Origin: Fontisphaera persica | GTDB taxonomy: Bacteria; Verrucomicrobiota; Verrucomicrobiia; Limisphaerales; Fontisphaeraceae | DNA length: 64,000 nucleotides | NCBI RefSeq assembly: GCF_024832785.1 | Contig: NZ_CP116615.1 | Span: forward strand, 2,542,001-2,606,000 | Direction: 5' to 3' | In this document: piece by piece, positions 1-10,469 of the stretch | Layout: each line of letters begins with the position of its first letter | Position numbering within the stretch: position 1 is the first letter of the stretch | The notes under the pieces: generated by a model | Told to the model about the DNA's origin: nothing | Databases searched by the model: none | Seen by the model: the letters and a program-made list of their open reading frames with translations, nothing else | Position numbers and translations under genes: made by a program

Positions 1-779
1 TCCCCGGCCAGCACGGCCCCCGCCATGGACAACAATTGCGACTGCGCGGCCAGGCCGTACATGGAAAGCACGTCCGCCTCCACAATCTTCCCCCCGCAGA
101 AGCTGATGAGCTGGTCCAGCGCCGACTCCGCGTCACGCATGCCCCCATCGCAACCCCGCGCAATCGCCTGCAGAGCCGCCTCCTCCACCTCCACCCCCTC
201 GGCCTTCGCAATGCGCGCCAGTTGCTGCACTATCAGCAGGGACGGTATGCGCCGCAAATCAAACCGCTGGCACCGCGACAAAATGGTGGGCAGCACCTTC
301 TCCGGGTCCGTCGTCGCAAAGAAAAACTTCACATGCGGCGGCGGCTCCTCCAGCGTCTTCAACAAGGCGTTGAACGCCGAGGTCGAAAGCATGTGCACCT
401 CGTCTATGATGTAAATCTTGAAACGCGACGCCGCCGGCGCGTATTTCACCGTCTCCCGCAAATCGCGCACCTGCTCCACGCTGTTGTTGCTCGCGCCGTC
501 AATCTCCAGCACGTCCATCGAGCGCCCCTCGGTGATCTCCACCACCCGGGGGTCGTCCTCGCGAAAATCCACCCTCGGCCCGTCCGTGCAGTTCAGGCAC
601 TTGGCAAAAATCCGCGCAATGGTCGTCTTGCCGGTGCCCCGCGGCCCGCAAAAAATGTAGGCATGCGCAATGCGGTTTTGCTGGATTGCCTGCGCCAGCG
701 TGCGCGTCACATGCTCCTGCCCCACCACATCGCTGAAACGCTGCGGGCGGTATTTGCGTGCTAAAACCTGGTATGCCAT
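1..779 (-). CDS. dnaX: DNA polymerase III subunit gamma/tau (N-terminal part; runs off window)
   Basis: Clamp-loader ATPase of the replicative polymerase. The frame reads leftwards from ATG at 779 and is still open at base 1, so only the first 259 codons are present. The start [20 protein letters not shown] is the classical DnaX N-terminus. It is followed by the P-loop GPRGTGKTT, a Cys-containing zinc segment (AKCLNC), the DEVHMLS Walker B/DExH-like box, the TLEEPP segment and the sensor region [18 protein letters not shown]. The likely ribosome site is GGTGA at 785-789. The SRP RNA gene lies just upstream on the same strand, a neighbourhood seen in many bacteria (ffs/scr next to dnaX). The C-terminal tau-specific part is outside the window. 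Confidence 0.96.
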   Translation of the reverse strand, partial: MAYQVLARKYRPQRFSDVVGQEHVTRTLAQAIQQNRIAHAYIFCGPRGTGKTTIARIFAKCLNCTDGPRVDFREDDPRVVEITEGRSMDVLEIDGASNNSVEQVRDLRETVKYAPAASRFKIYIIDEVHMLSTSAFNALLKTLEEPPPHVKFFFATTDPEKVLPTILSRCQRFDLRRIPSLLIVQQLARIAKAEGVEVEEAALQAIARGCDGGMRDAESALDQLISFCGGKIVEADVLSMYGLAAQSQLLSMAGAVLAG

Positions 780-790
780 GAAATCACCGG

Positions 791-806
791 ACGCCCCGCG
801 GGGCGT
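791..806. repeat. 16-bp perfect palindrome in the dnaX leader
   Basis: The sequence acgccccgcggggcgt reads the same on both strands and sits directly upstream of the presumed dnaX ribosome site, between the SRP RNA gene and dnaX. It has no U-tract beside it, so it is not a standard terminator. It could fold into a short hairpin in the dnaX 5' leader. No function is shown. Confidence 0.4.
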
Positions 807-841
807 TGCCGCCTCCGCCTCGAGTTAATCTAAAAAGAAAT

Positions 842-933
842 GCCAGGGTGACCACGGCGCATGCTGAGCATACTACCGCTGCTGCCTTCCGGCCCTCACG
901 GGGTTTGTAAGTCCGCATTCCATGGGCCCTGGC
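842..933 (-). ncRNA. ffs: Signal recognition particle RNA, small bacterial type (4.5S-like)
   Basis: Read on the minus strand, the RNA begins GCCAGGGCCC and ends CACCCUGGC, so the two ends close a terminal helix. The tip carries GGCCGGAAGGCAGCAGCGGU, which contains the conserved GGAAG loop and the asymmetric AGCAG bulge of SRP domain IV bound by Ffh. Length is about 92 nt, right for the small bacterial form without an Alu domain. A T-rich tract follows the 3' end (831-840 on the forward strand), consistent with termination. It is transcribed towards dnaX. Confidence 0.93.
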
Positions 934-1048
934 AAATTCCCAAAGTCACCCCCTCATTTAGCCCCACCGGCCCACCCCCCGCAAGCCCTTATTTGCGCCC
1001 GCAAAATTTCCTTTTACCCCTTGCCCGCCGGGCTACACTTCCGGCCCG

Positions 1049-3625
1049 ATGGCTTCAGAAACACAACTGACTCCCATGATGGCGCAGTATCGCCGCATCA
1101 AAAGCGAGCTGCCCAAGGATGCCCTGTTGCTGTTTCGCCTCGGCGACTTCTACGAAATGTTCTTCGATGACGCCAAAACCGGCGCCGAAGTCTGCCATCT
1201 GGCCCTCACCCGCCGCCAGCAGGTCCCCATGTGCGGCATCCCCTACCATGCCGCCTCCGGTTACATCGCCAAACTCCTCCGCGCCGGCCACAAAGTCGCC
1301 ATTTGCGACCAGATGGAAGACGCCCGCCCCGGCCATCTGGTCAAACGCGAAGTCACCCAAATCCTTTCCCCCGGCACCCATTTCGACGAACGCCTCCTCC
1401 AGGCCGAGCGCAACAATTTCCTTGCCTCCGTCTATCCGCTCAACGGCCGCTTCGGCGTCGCCGTCGTGGACCTCACCACCGCCAGTTTCCGCGCCACCGA
1501 ATTAACCTCGGAAACCGAACTCACCGCCGAACTCGACCGCCTGGCCCCCGCTGAAATCATCGTGCCCGCCGAAGCCGCCGCCCTCCAGACCCTCCTCCGC
1601 CCCCTTCACCGCTTCCTCAACGGCTACGAAGACTGGGTCTTCGCCCCGGAAACCGCCGTCCACACCGTCCGCGAACATTTCAAGGTGGCCACCCTCGATG
1701 GTTTCGGCCTGCGCGGCCATCCCGCCGCCGTGGGCGCCGCCGGCGGCGCCTTGCATTACCTCACCCAGCACCTCCGGCGCGACGTCTCCCACCTCACCAC
1801 CCTTTCCTATTACCAAACCAGCGAGTTCCTGACTCTCGACGCCACCACCCTCCGCCACCTCGAAGTCCTGGAACCCTTGCACCGCGACGCCCCCAAAGCC
1901 GCCACCCTCCACGGCGCCTGCAACCGCACCCGCACCCCCATGGGCGCCCGCAGACTGCGCGACTGGCTCTCCCAGCCCCTCGCCAATGCCACCGCCATCC
2001 GCCGCCGCCAGGACGTCGTCGCCGCCTGGGTGCAAAACCCGCCCCTCCTCGAACAATTCCGCGAACAGCTCGAAGACATCCGCGACCTCGAGCGCACCCT
2101 CAGCCGCCTGAGCACCGGCGCCGGCAACGCCCGCGACCTCCTCGCCCTGCGCCTCGCCCTCCTCCGCCTCCCCGCCCTGCGCGAGGTTTTGCGCCAGCTT
2201 ATTGAGGCCCAATCCCGCGCCAGCGAGCCCACCCTCCTGCCCCCGGAGCCGCCGCCCCCGGACCAGCCCCCCTCCCTCCTCGAGGAGCTGACCGCCCAGA
2301 TTACCGAGCTGCCCGCCGTCGCTGACCTCATCGGCCGCGCCATGGTGGAAGACCCGCCCCTCGCCTTGAAAGAAGGCGGCCTCATCCGCGACGGCTTCAA
2401 CCCCCAGCTCGACGAATTGCGCAACGCCATGCGCGGCGGCAAAGACTGGATTGCCCAATTGCAACAGCGCGAAATCGAGCGCACCGGCATCGCCTCCCTC
2501 AAAGTGCGCTTCAATTCCGTCTTCGGCTACTACATCGAAATCACCAAGGCCAACCTTGACAAGGTGCCGCCTGAATACCAGCGCAAACAAACCATCGCCA
2601 ACGGCGAGCGCTTCATCACGCCCGAACTCAAACAAATGGAGGCCAAAATCCTCGGCGCCGAAGAACGCGCCGCCCGCCTGGAATACGAGCTTTTCCAGGA
2701 GGTCCGCGGCGAAGTCCTCCGCCATCTGCCCACCCTCCAACAAACCGCCGCCGCCATCGCCCAACTGGACGTGCTGGCCACCTTCGCCGAAAACGCCCGC
2801 CTCTTCCAATACTGCCGCCCCGACGTCCGCGACGAAGGCATCCTCTCCATCCGCGACGGCCGCCACCCCATGCTCGAACAAACCCTGGTGGAAGAACGCT
2901 TCGTCCCCAATGACGTCTTCCTGGACGGCACCACCCGCCAAATCGCCCTCATCACCGGCCCCAACATGGCCGGCAAAAGCACCTACCTCCGCCAGGTCGC
3001 CCTCCTCGTCCTCCTCGCCCACACCGGCTCCTTCATCCCCGCCACCGAAGCCCGCATTGACCTCGTGGACCGCATCTTCACCCGCATCGGCGCCAGCGAT
3101 GACCTCGCCCGCGGCCAGTCCACCTTCATGGTCGAAATGAGCGAAACCGCCAACATCCTCAACAACGCCACCCGCCGCAGCCTCATCATCCTCGACGAAA
3201 TCGGACGCGGCACCAGCACCTTCGACGGCCTCAGCCTCGCCTGGAGCATCGTCGAACACCTCCACAACGTCGTCGGCGCCAAAGTCCTCTTTGCCACCCA
3301 TTACCACGAACTCACCGAACTGGCCGCCCGCCTCCCCCGCCTCGCCAACTTCAACGTCGCCGTCCGCGAATGGCACGACAAAATCCTCTTCCTCCGCAAA
3401 ATCGTCGAAGGCGGCACTGACAAAAGCTACGGCATCCAGGTCGCCCGCCTCGCCGGCGTCCCCAAGGCCGTCATTGACCGCGCCAAAGTCATCCTGCGCA
3501 ACCTCGAAGAATCCGAGCTTACCCCCGAGGGCAACGTCCGCCAGCCCGCCCGCCAGCGCGCCGAACGCGAAAAACTTCAGGCCCTCGAACCCAATCCCCA
3601 GCTCGACCTCTTTGCCTCCAGCTAA
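1049..3625 (+). CDS. mutS: DNA mismatch repair protein MutS
   Basis: Mismatch recognition ATPase of methyl-independent or MutL-dependent repair. The 858-aa length is normal for MutS1. The mismatch-stacking Phe-x-Glu motif is seen in GDFYEMFFDD (Phe34, Glu36). Connector, lever and clamp domains follow, and the ABC-type ATPase has Walker A GPNMAGKST at 637-645, the STFMVEMSE signature and Walker B with LIILDEIGRGTSTFDG, then the ATHYHEL switch. The C-terminus ends NPQLDLFASS, in which QLDLF matches the beta-clamp binding consensus. Start ATG at 1049 fits the family (MASETQLTPMMAQY). A small Smr-domain gene follows on the same strand after 30 bases. Confidence 0.97.
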   Translation: MASETQLTPMMAQYRRIKSELPKDALLLFRLGDFYEMFFDDAKTGAEVCHLALTRRQQVPMCGIPYHAASGYIAKLLRAGHKVAICDQMEDARPGHLVKREVTQILSPGTHFDERLLQAERNNFLASVYPLNGRFGVAVVDLTTASFRATELTSETELTAELDRLAPAEIIVPAEAAALQTLLRPLHRFLNGYEDWVFAPETAVHTVREHFKVATLDGFGLRGHPAAVGAAGGALHYLTQHLRRDVSHLTTLSYYQTSEFLTLDATTLRHLEVLEPLHRDAPKAATLHGACNRTRTPMGARRLRDWLSQPLANATAIRRRQDVVAAWVQNPPLLEQFREQLEDIRDLERTLSRLSTGAGNARDLLALRLALLRLPALREVLRQLIEAQSRASEPTLLPPEPPPPDQPPSLLEELTAQITELPAVADLIGRAMVEDPPLALKEGGLIRDGFNPQLDELRNAMRGGKDWIAQLQQREIERTGIASLKVRFNSVFGYYIEITKANLDKVPPEYQRKQTIANGERFITPELKQMEAKILGAEERAARLEYELFQEVRGEVLRHLPTLQQTAAAIAQLDVLATFAENARLFQYCRPDVRDEGILSIRDGRHPMLEQTLVEERFVPNDVFLDGTTRQIALITGPNMAGKSTYLRQVALLVLLAHTGSFIPATEARIDLVDRIFTRIGASDDLARGQSTFMVEMSETANILNNATRRSLIILDEIGRGTSTFDGLSLAWSIVEHLHNVVGAKVLFATHYHELTELAARLPRLANFNVAVREWHDKILFLRKIVEGGTDKSYGIQVARLAGVPKAVIDRAKVILRNLEESELTPEGNVRQPARQRAEREKLQALEPNPQLDLFASS

Positions 3626-3655
3626 ACTTCGCCCCCACCCCGACCCGCGCCCCCC

Positions 3656-3934
3656 ATGGACTCCTCCCCCATCCAATGGCCCATTGACGGCGTCCTCGAC
3701 CTGCACTCCTTCCGCCCCCAGGACGTCGCCGATGTGCTCCAGGAATACCTCGCCCAATGCCGCGCCCGCGGCATCCTCCAAGTCCGCGTCATCCACGGCA
3801 AAGGCCAGGGCGTCCTCTGCCGCACCGTCCACGCCCTCCTTGCCCGCCTGCCCGAAGTCCAAAGCTTCGCCCTCGCCACCCCCGCCTTCGGCGGCCACGG
3901 CGCCACCATCGTCCACCTCCAACCCCTGCCCTAA
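3656..3934 (+). CDS. Stand-alone Smr-domain protein
   Basis: A 92-aa protein that is almost entirely a Smr domain. It has the start motif LDLHSFRPQDV (the D-L-H segment) and the HGKGQGVL loop in VIHGKGQG, both hallmarks of the Smr fold found at the C-terminus of MutS2 and in small MutS-related proteins. Smr domains are known as nucleases or nucleic-acid-binding modules, in ribosome quality control among other roles. It lies 30 bases after mutS on the same strand and is probably co-transcribed. The usual Smr partner is MutS2, not MutS1, so the functional link to mismatch repair is only suggested by position. Confidence 0.85.
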   Translation: MDSSPIQWPIDGVLDLHSFRPQDVADVLQEYLAQCRARGILQVRVIHGKGQGVLCRTVHALLARLPEVQSFALATPAFGGHGATIVHLQPLP

Positions 3935-4020
3935 ATCGGGACCGCCACGCGCCCTCGACCCCGGCCCGCCATGGCATTCGCACGCTTGCCGTCCTCAAAC
4001 CCCGGGCGCATACTTCCCCC

Positions 4021-5583
4021 ATGCAATTCCACACCAACCCGCTCTGGATGCTCGCCGCCATGCTGGCAACATGGACCCCGGCACTGCCGGCCGCCCAGCG
4101 TGAAATCCCGCCCGCCTTCGGCCCCTACCTCAACCTCAAGGAGGCGGACTTCACCGGCACGCGCAGTTTCACCGCCAAGGACAAAATCGTGGCCACGTAC
4201 TACTTCTACTGGTACGACATCTACACCAAAAGCCACATCATTGACCACGACGGCACCGACGCCCTCACCACCCACCCGCCCACGCTGGAGGATTTCTCGT
4301 ACCAATCCATCGCCTGGCACAAAAAGCAATTTCTCGACATGCAGGAGGCCGGCATTGACGTGGCCCTGCCGGTGTTCTGGGGCGCCCCCAGCGAGCAGGA
4401 CCCCAAAGCCGGCCTGCACTGGAGCTACGAAGGGCTGAAGGTCATGGTCCAGGCGCGTGATGAACTGGTCAAAGCCGGGAAAAAACCGCCGCTCCTCGGC
4501 CTCTTCTATGACACCAGCACCCTGCAATTCAACCAATGGGGCGTGCATGTGGATTTAACCACCGACTACGGCCGCCGCTGGTTCTACGCCACCATCCGCG
4601 ACTTCTTCTCCATGGTGCCGCCGCGGCACTGGGCCATGATTGACGGCAAACCGCTGGTGCTGCTCTACGCCGCCGCCTTCGCCAAAGCCCATGACCAATC
4701 CTGCGTGGATTATCTCATGGAACAATTCCCCAAGGATTTCGGCGGACGCCGCCCCTACTTTGTCCGCCAAAACTCATGGAATGTGAAAGCCGACAATACC
4801 GTGGCCTGGGGTGGCGCGCTGGGCCTGGTCAACCCCGGCGTGGCCTCCCTTGGCCCCGGCTATGACCATTCAGCCGTGCCGGGACGCACGCCGCTGGTCG
4901 TGGACCGCCGCGGCGGCAAGTTCTACGAGGAGCAATGGCTCAAATTCCTCCGCCGGCCATCCAATATCGTCACCCTCGAAACCTGGAATGAGTTCCATGA
5001 AGGCACTGACATCTGCGAATCCCGCGAGTACGGCCGGCAATACATCAACCTGACTAAAAAGTACGTGCGCCTCTTCAAGCAGGGCTATGTGCCGCCGTGG
5101 CCCAAGGGCGCCTATGACAAGGCGCGCTCGGTGAGCATGCTGCTGGCCGAAAAAAACACCGAACGCGGTTTGCAGTGGGTGGAAAATGATGACGGCAAAA
5201 CCACCCCCGCCACCGCCGGCGGTCTGCCCTGCCGCGCCGCCCAAATCACCCCCAAGGGCGGCACCTACATCTATTTTGTGGTGGATGAATCCTTCAAAAA
5301 ACCCGGCAAGTTCCAAGGCACTGTGGAGGTGGAGTACTTTGACGCCGCCCCGGGCGCGCTGGGTCTGGAGTACGACGGCAGCGACCCCAACGCCCCCTTC
5401 AGCGGCGCCTACACGCGCGCCAAAGAAACTGTGAAGCTGGCCGGCTCCCAAACGTGGAAGACCGCCCAATTTCAGCTCACCGACGCCCGCCTGCTCAATT
5501 CACAAAACAAAGGCGCCGATTTCCGCCTGGTGGTCCAAGCCTCCGCGCTCATGGTCCGCCGCGTGGAATTGCGCAAACCCTGA
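4021..5583 (+). CDS. Secreted glycoside-hydrolase-like protein (DUF5010 type)
   Basis: About 520 aa beginning with a short Sec signal peptide (hydrophobic LWMLAAMLATWTPALPAA). The open frame extends upstream, but ATG 4021 places a signal peptide at the N-terminus and is preferred. The body reads as a TIM-barrel-like glycosidase: VATYYFYWYD, GIDVALPVFWG, LLGLFYDTSTL, HWAMIDGKPLVLLY, and TLETWNEFHEG, which places a Glu-Asn-Glu near the end of the barrel. A beta-sandwich-like C-terminal part (about 380-520) follows. I believe this is the DUF5010/GH99-like group; the substrate cannot be told. It ends 9 bases before the convergent KDPG aldolase gene. Confidence 0.62.
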   Translation: MQFHTNPLWMLAAMLATWTPALPAAQREIPPAFGPYLNLKEADFTGTRSFTAKDKIVATYYFYWYDIYTKSHIIDHDGTDALTTHPPTLEDFSYQSIAWHKKQFLDMQEAGIDVALPVFWGAPSEQDPKAGLHWSYEGLKVMVQARDELVKAGKKPPLLGLFYDTSTLQFNQWGVHVDLTTDYGRRWFYATIRDFFSMVPPRHWAMIDGKPLVLLYAAAFAKAHDQSCVDYLMEQFPKDFGGRRPYFVRQNSWNVKADNTVAWGGALGLVNPGVASLGPGYDHSAVPGRTPLVVDRRGGKFYEEQWLKFLRRPSNIVTLETWNEFHEGTDICESREYGRQYINLTKKYVRLFKQGYVPPWPKGAYDKARSVSMLLAEKNTERGLQWVENDDGKTTPATAGGLPCRAAQITPKGGTYIYFVVDESFKKPGKFQGTVEVEYFDAAPGALGLEYDGSDPNAPFSGAYTRAKETVKLAGSQTWKTAQFQLTDARLLNSQNKGADFRLVVQASALMVRRVELRKP

Positions 5584-5592
5584 ATCCCCCGC

Positions 5593-6246
5593 TTAGCGGC
5601 CCTCCTTGGCCTCGCGCACAATCCGCGCATACTCGCCTGCCAGCCGGCTTAATTCCGCCCAGTTGGCGTCGCGCAGGATTTCCTTGGTAATCAAAGACGA
5701 GCCAATGCCCAGCGCCGCCGCCCCGGCTTTGATGAACTCGGCCGCATTTTGCAAAGTGACCCCGCCGGTGGGCACCATTTTCAAATGCGGCATCGGCGCC
5801 CGCAACGCCCGGAGATAAACAGGGCCAAGATTATCTGCCGGAAATATTTTCACAAAATCCGCGCCCGAAGTGTGGGCCAGTTGCGCCTCGGTGGGCGTGT
5901 ACGCCCCCAACATGCAGACCCGTTGCGCGCCCCGCGCCGCCGCCGCCACCTCCACCTTGGTGATGGGCGACACCACAAACTCCGCCCCCGCGTCCAACGC
6001 CGCGCGCGCCATGGCCCCATCCAGCACCGACCCCATCCCCACAATGGCATGCTGGCCCAGGGACTTGATGACGTTTTTCATCACATTCACCGCGTCCGGC
6101 ACGGTCATGGTGATTTCCAGAATGCTCACCCCCCCTTTGACCAGCGCCTCACACAACGGAACCACTTGCTCCGGCTGCTCCGCGCGGATAACGGCCACCA
6201 CGCCCAGAAAATGAATGTCCGAAATAATTTTGGCCTTCGATCTCAT
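5593..6246 (-). CDS. eda: KDPG/KHG aldolase (2-dehydro-3-deoxy-phosphogluconate aldolase)
   Basis: Class I aldolase cleaving 2-keto-3-deoxy-6-phosphogluconate to pyruvate and glyceraldehyde 3-phosphate (Entner-Doudoroff and uronate pathways). Seen in the sequence: VVAVIRAE at the N-terminus, LEITMTVP with the catalytic Glu44, AGAEFVVSP, and GADFVKIFPA with the Schiff-base Lys133, then the phosphate-binding VPTGGV. Length of about 217 aa is normal. An ATG at 6288 in the same frame would add 14 residues; I chose 6246 because family members begin close to this point. Convergent with the upstream glycosidase, which suits sugar-acid catabolism. Confidence 0.92.
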   Translation of the reverse strand: MRSKAKIISDIHFLGVVAVIRAEQPEQVVPLCEALVKGGVSILEITMTVPDAVNVMKNVIKSLGQHAIVGMGSVLDGAMARAALDAGAEFVVSPITKVEVAAAARGAQRVCMLGAYTPTEAQLAHTSGADFVKIFPADNLGPVYLRALRAPMPHLKMVPTGGVTLQNAAEFIKAGAAALGIGSSLITKEILRDANWAELSRLAGEYARIVREAKEGR

Positions 6247-6450
6247 GGCGCGTTGATTCTCAAAATCCTCTCCGCCGAGGCAAGCCAAAAACCAATGCCC
6301 CCCTTTTCAAACACCTCCCCCCATGCCACGGCATCAGCAGGCGGTTCACCCGCCTCCGCCCCGGCATGCCGGCAATCCATTCCGCCTTTTTTTCGACGCG
6401 GCCCGCATAATCCACTTGGCCGGGGCCATCGCTTTTGCTACGCTGCCGCC

Positions 6451-6855
6451 ATGCCAGAGATTGCCAACTATGTGAGCCACGGGGCGCGGCTGATTACACC
6501 CGTCATCATGGAAAAAGTGCTGCGCCAGCTCCCCATGTGGAAAATCGAATTCACGCAAATTCAAGCGCCCAAGTACCCCCACCTGGTGACTCAACTGGAG
6601 TTTCTGGTGGACGCCGTGGAAGACTTCGCCGAGGGCGCGGACAAGGAGCTGCCCTATGTGGCCGTGGCCGAGGCCCTCTTTGCCCTCATGTACGCCCACA
6701 AAAAAGTGGACATCATCCCCGACTTCATGGCCACCCTCGGCCATGCCGATGATTCCAGCGTCGTGCGCGCCGCCCTCATCCAGAATGAAAAGGCCTTCGC
6801 CGCCTACGCCCAGCGGCACAAACGCGACTGGAAACGCATCACCAGCAAGCCCTGA
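6451..6855 (+). CDS. DUF1232 (YkvA-like) protein
   Basis: A 134-aa protein. The diagnostic piece is the segment KKVDIIPDFMATLGHADDSS, which matches the DUF1232 core of a short hydrophobic stretch followed by D-x-IPDF and a DD pair. The ATG at 6451 gives a compact N-terminus (MPEIANYVSHG); the frame is open further upstream into the aldolase region without other support. The molecular role of the family is unknown. It is convergent with uvrC, the two stop codons being 3 bases apart. Confidence 0.8.
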   Translation: MPEIANYVSHGARLITPVIMEKVLRQLPMWKIEFTQIQAPKYPHLVTQLEFLVDAVEDFAEGADKELPYVAVAEALFALMYAHKKVDIIPDFMATLGHADDSSVVRAALIQNEKAFAAYAQRHKRDWKRITSKP

Positions 6856-6858
6856 AAC

Positions 6859-8364
6859 TCACCCCCCCGGGCTGCCCCCGCGCGGATCCCGCGCGGCCAG
6901 AAAAGCCGCCAGCTCCGCCGCCATTTTCCCCCCAAAACCGGGCACCTCCGCAATCTCCTCCACCGTCGCCCGCCGCAGCCGCTGCACCGAACCAAATTTC
7001 TTGAGCAGCGCCGTCTTCCGTTGCTCGCCAATGCCCGGAAATTCATCCAAAATGCTCTCCGAGATCTTCCGCAGCCGCAACTGCGCATTATACGTGTTGG
7101 CCACCCGATGCGACTCATCCCGCACCCGCTGCAACAGCTTGAGCGCCCCGCGGTCATGCGACAGCCGCAGCGGCGCCGCCTCCCCCAGCCGGTAAATCTC
7201 CTCAAACTCCTTCGCCAGACCAATCACCGGCACCTGCCCCAAACCCAGCGCCTGCAGCTCCTTCACCGCCGCATTCAACTGCCCCTTTCCCCCGTCAATC
7301 AAAATCAACTGCGGCAACTCCCCCGCGCCCCCCTCCCGCAGCAGCCGCGTGTACCGCCGCCGCACCGCCTCCGCCATGCACGCAAAATCGTCCTGTCCGG
7401 TCACCCCCTTGATTTGATAGCGCCGGTACTGCGCCCGCTCCGGACGCCCCTCCCGAAACCGCACCAGCGACGCCACCGCCAGCGTGCCGCTGATGTTGGA
7501 AATGTCAAAACCCTCGATCACCCGCGGCGGCTCCGCCAGCCCCAGCGCCGCCGCCAAATCCGCCAAATCCGCCTCCGGATTCAGCGCCACCGGCAGATTG
7601 TGCGGCGTGCGCGTGAACGTCCGCGTCTTGCGCGTCGTCTCCTGCAGCGCCGTCCACAAATCCCGCAGCTCCGCGGCCCGCTCGAACTCCAGCTTCTGCG
7701 CCGCCGCGCGCATCTCCTGCTCCAGTTTCGCGGACAGCTCGTCGCACTGGCCCGCCAGAAACTCGCACGCCGCCAACACCTGCGCCCGGTATTGCTCCAG
7801 CGTCACATTCCCAATGCACGGCGCCGTGCAAAACTTCAAATGCCCATACAGGCAATGTTTGTAATCCGCCGGCCCCGGCTGCAGCGGGCGGCACCCCCGC
7901 AGGTTGAATTGCCGCCGCACCAGCGTCATGGTCGTCCGCAGCGCCCGCCCGCTCGGAAACGGCCCAAAATACCGCGCCCCATCGTCTGTGCGCAGCCGCG
8001 TCAGCGTAAAACGCGGTATCGGATCCTGCAGGTTCACCTTGATCATCGGAAACCGTTTATCATCCCGGAAACTGATGTTGTATCGCGGCTTGAACTCCTT
8101 GATTAACCGCCCCTCCAGCAGCAGCGCCTCCGGCTCGCTCCGCACCACATGCACATCCACATCGTGAATCGCCTCCACCAGCGCCTGCAGCTTCAAATCC
8201 CACGCCATCCGCCGCGACGGCTGAAAATAGGAACTGACCCGCTTGCGCAAATCCCGCGCTTTCCCCACATAAATCACCGTGCCGAAACGGTCCTTCATCA
8301 GGTACACGCCCGGCTTGTGCGGCAACTGCGCCAGCTTTTGTCTCAGAGCATCCGACACCGGCAT
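6859..8364 (-). CDS. uvrC: Excinuclease ABC subunit C
   Basis: Endonuclease subunit of nucleotide excision repair, making both incisions around a UvrAB-marked lesion. The order of domains is complete: GIY-YIG nuclease at the N-terminus (GVYLMKDRFGTVIYVGKARD), a cysteine-bearing stretch, the UVR motif for UvrB contact (AAQKLEFERAAELRD), the RNase H-like C-terminal nuclease (GFDISN, LILIDGGKGQLNAA) and a double helix-hairpin-helix end (FPGIGEQRK, VPGFGGK). About 501 aa from ATG 8364, shorter than the roughly 600 of Escherichia coli but with no missing domain. An in-frame ATG at 8424 is possible. A GGAGG lies 12 bases upstream of the chosen start. Confidence 0.95.
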   Translation of the reverse strand: MPVSDALRQKLAQLPHKPGVYLMKDRFGTVIYVGKARDLRKRVSSYFQPSRRMAWDLKLQALVEAIHDVDVHVVRSEPEALLLEGRLIKEFKPRYNISFRDDKRFPMIKVNLQDPIPRFTLTRLRTDDGARYFGPFPSGRALRTTMTLVRRQFNLRGCRPLQPGPADYKHCLYGHLKFCTAPCIGNVTLEQYRAQVLAACEFLAGQCDELSAKLEQEMRAAAQKLEFERAAELRDLWTALQETTRKTRTFTRTPHNLPVALNPEADLADLAAALGLAEPPRVIEGFDISNISGTLAVASLVRFREGRPERAQYRRYQIKGVTGQDDFACMAEAVRRRYTRLLREGGAGELPQLILIDGGKGQLNAAVKELQALGLGQVPVIGLAKEFEEIYRLGEAAPLRLSHDRGALKLLQRVRDESHRVANTYNAQLRLRKISESILDEFPGIGEQRKTALLKKFGSVQRLRRATVEEIAEVPGFGGKMAAELAAFLAARDPRGGSPGG

Positions 8365-8615
8365 GCCAGCATTATGCCTCCAAACACCAGCCCGGACAAC
8401 CGCCATTGCACACCATTTGCCCAACTTTGTTCAGATTTTGGCTTTAGCCTTAAAGCGGTTGACAAATGGCAGCGTGACGGGAAAGATGCCCATCAGTTGC
8501 GGTTAATCACGCGCCAACGTGTATTAGTTTAACCCACGTCCGGACCGCATGGTTGGCCGATGATTTGTTTTTGTAATACCAAACGGTAGCAGTGTTGATT
8601 GAGCACATTACGGAT

Positions 8616-9923
<1,308 letters not shown>

Positions 9924-9946
9924 CCCCTTTGCGCCTTGCATCGGCC

Positions 9947-9980
9947 ATCGCCCGGCCCTTCCCCGACCGGGCGATTTTTT
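9947..9980 (+). terminator. Rho-independent terminator after the CoA-transferase gene
   Basis: A 9-bp stem atcgcccgg / ccgggcgat closes over an 11-base loop and is followed by a run of six T. It lies 24 bases after the CoA-transferase stop codon. Confidence 0.85.
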
Positions 9981-9997
9981 ATTTGCGGTGGCCGCAT

Positions 9998-10026
9998 TTG
10001 ACATTCCCGCGGCCCGCGCCTACGTT
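9998..10026 (+). promoter_or_regulatory. Sigma70-type promoter for the IscA/ErpA gene
   Basis: A perfect TTGACA (9998-10003) is followed after exactly 17 bases by TACGTT, a weak -10 box, 65 bases before the start codon. Just downstream, 10031-10044 holds the short inverted repeat TTAG-N6-CTAA, which could be an operator but is too short to assign. Position right after a terminator supports a new transcript. Confidence 0.5.
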
Positions 10027-10091
10027 TCATTAGCTGCAACTAACAGCACCATAAGCAGCTTAAGTTTGTAGCGGATTAACCGATAACTTTT

Positions 10092-10442
10092 ATGAGCACT
10101 GACACACAGACCACCCCGGTGGTGACCCTGACCGACAGCGCCGCGCGCCAGGTCAGGAGCATCCTGGACAGCGAGAAGGAAAATGCGGGCAAGGCCCTCC
10201 GGGTTTACGTGGAAGCCGGGGGCTGCTCCGGTCTGCAATATGGCATGACCTTTGATGAAAAACGGCCCGATGACTTGAGCGCGGAATTTAATGGGGTTGC
10301 CGTCGTGGTGGACCCCTTCAGCGCCAACTACCTGAAGGGCAGTGTCATTGATTACAGCGACGAGCTGAGCGGCGGCGGATTCAAAATCAAGAATCCCAAC
10401 GCCCACAGCTCCTGCGGCTGCGGCAAGAGTTTCGAGGCCTGA
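10092..10442 (+). CDS. HesB/IscA-family iron-sulfur cluster insertion protein (ErpA-like)
   Basis: A 116-aa A-type carrier that holds and delivers iron-sulfur clusters to apo-proteins. The three conserved cysteines are in place: Cys45 in EAGGCSGLQY and Cys108/Cys110 in the C-terminal SSCGCGKSF. The family's SGGGFKIKNPNA segment precedes the last pair. It has its own promoter and terminator, so it appears to be a single-gene unit, not part of an isc or suf operon here. The choice between IscA, SufA and ErpA roles cannot be made from sequence. Confidence 0.92.
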   Translation: MSTDTQTTPVVTLTDSAARQVRSILDSEKENAGKALRVYVEAGGCSGLQYGMTFDEKRPDDLSAEFNGVAVVVDPFSANYLKGSVIDYSDELSGGGFKIKNPNAHSSCGCGKSFEA

Positions 10443-10469
10443 ACGGCGCAAGCCGTCATGGTCAACAAC

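Noticed and set aside
1502-3922. An 806-codon open frame antisense to mutS
   Set aside because: It is a composition shadow of a GC-rich coding strand: very rich in Gly, Ala, Asp and Glu, with no domain, and mutS on the other strand is unambiguous.
8459-8464. TTGACA upstream of the CoA-transferase gene
   Set aside because: A perfect -35 hexamer, but no acceptable -10 box at 16-18 bases, and 150 bases from the start codon.
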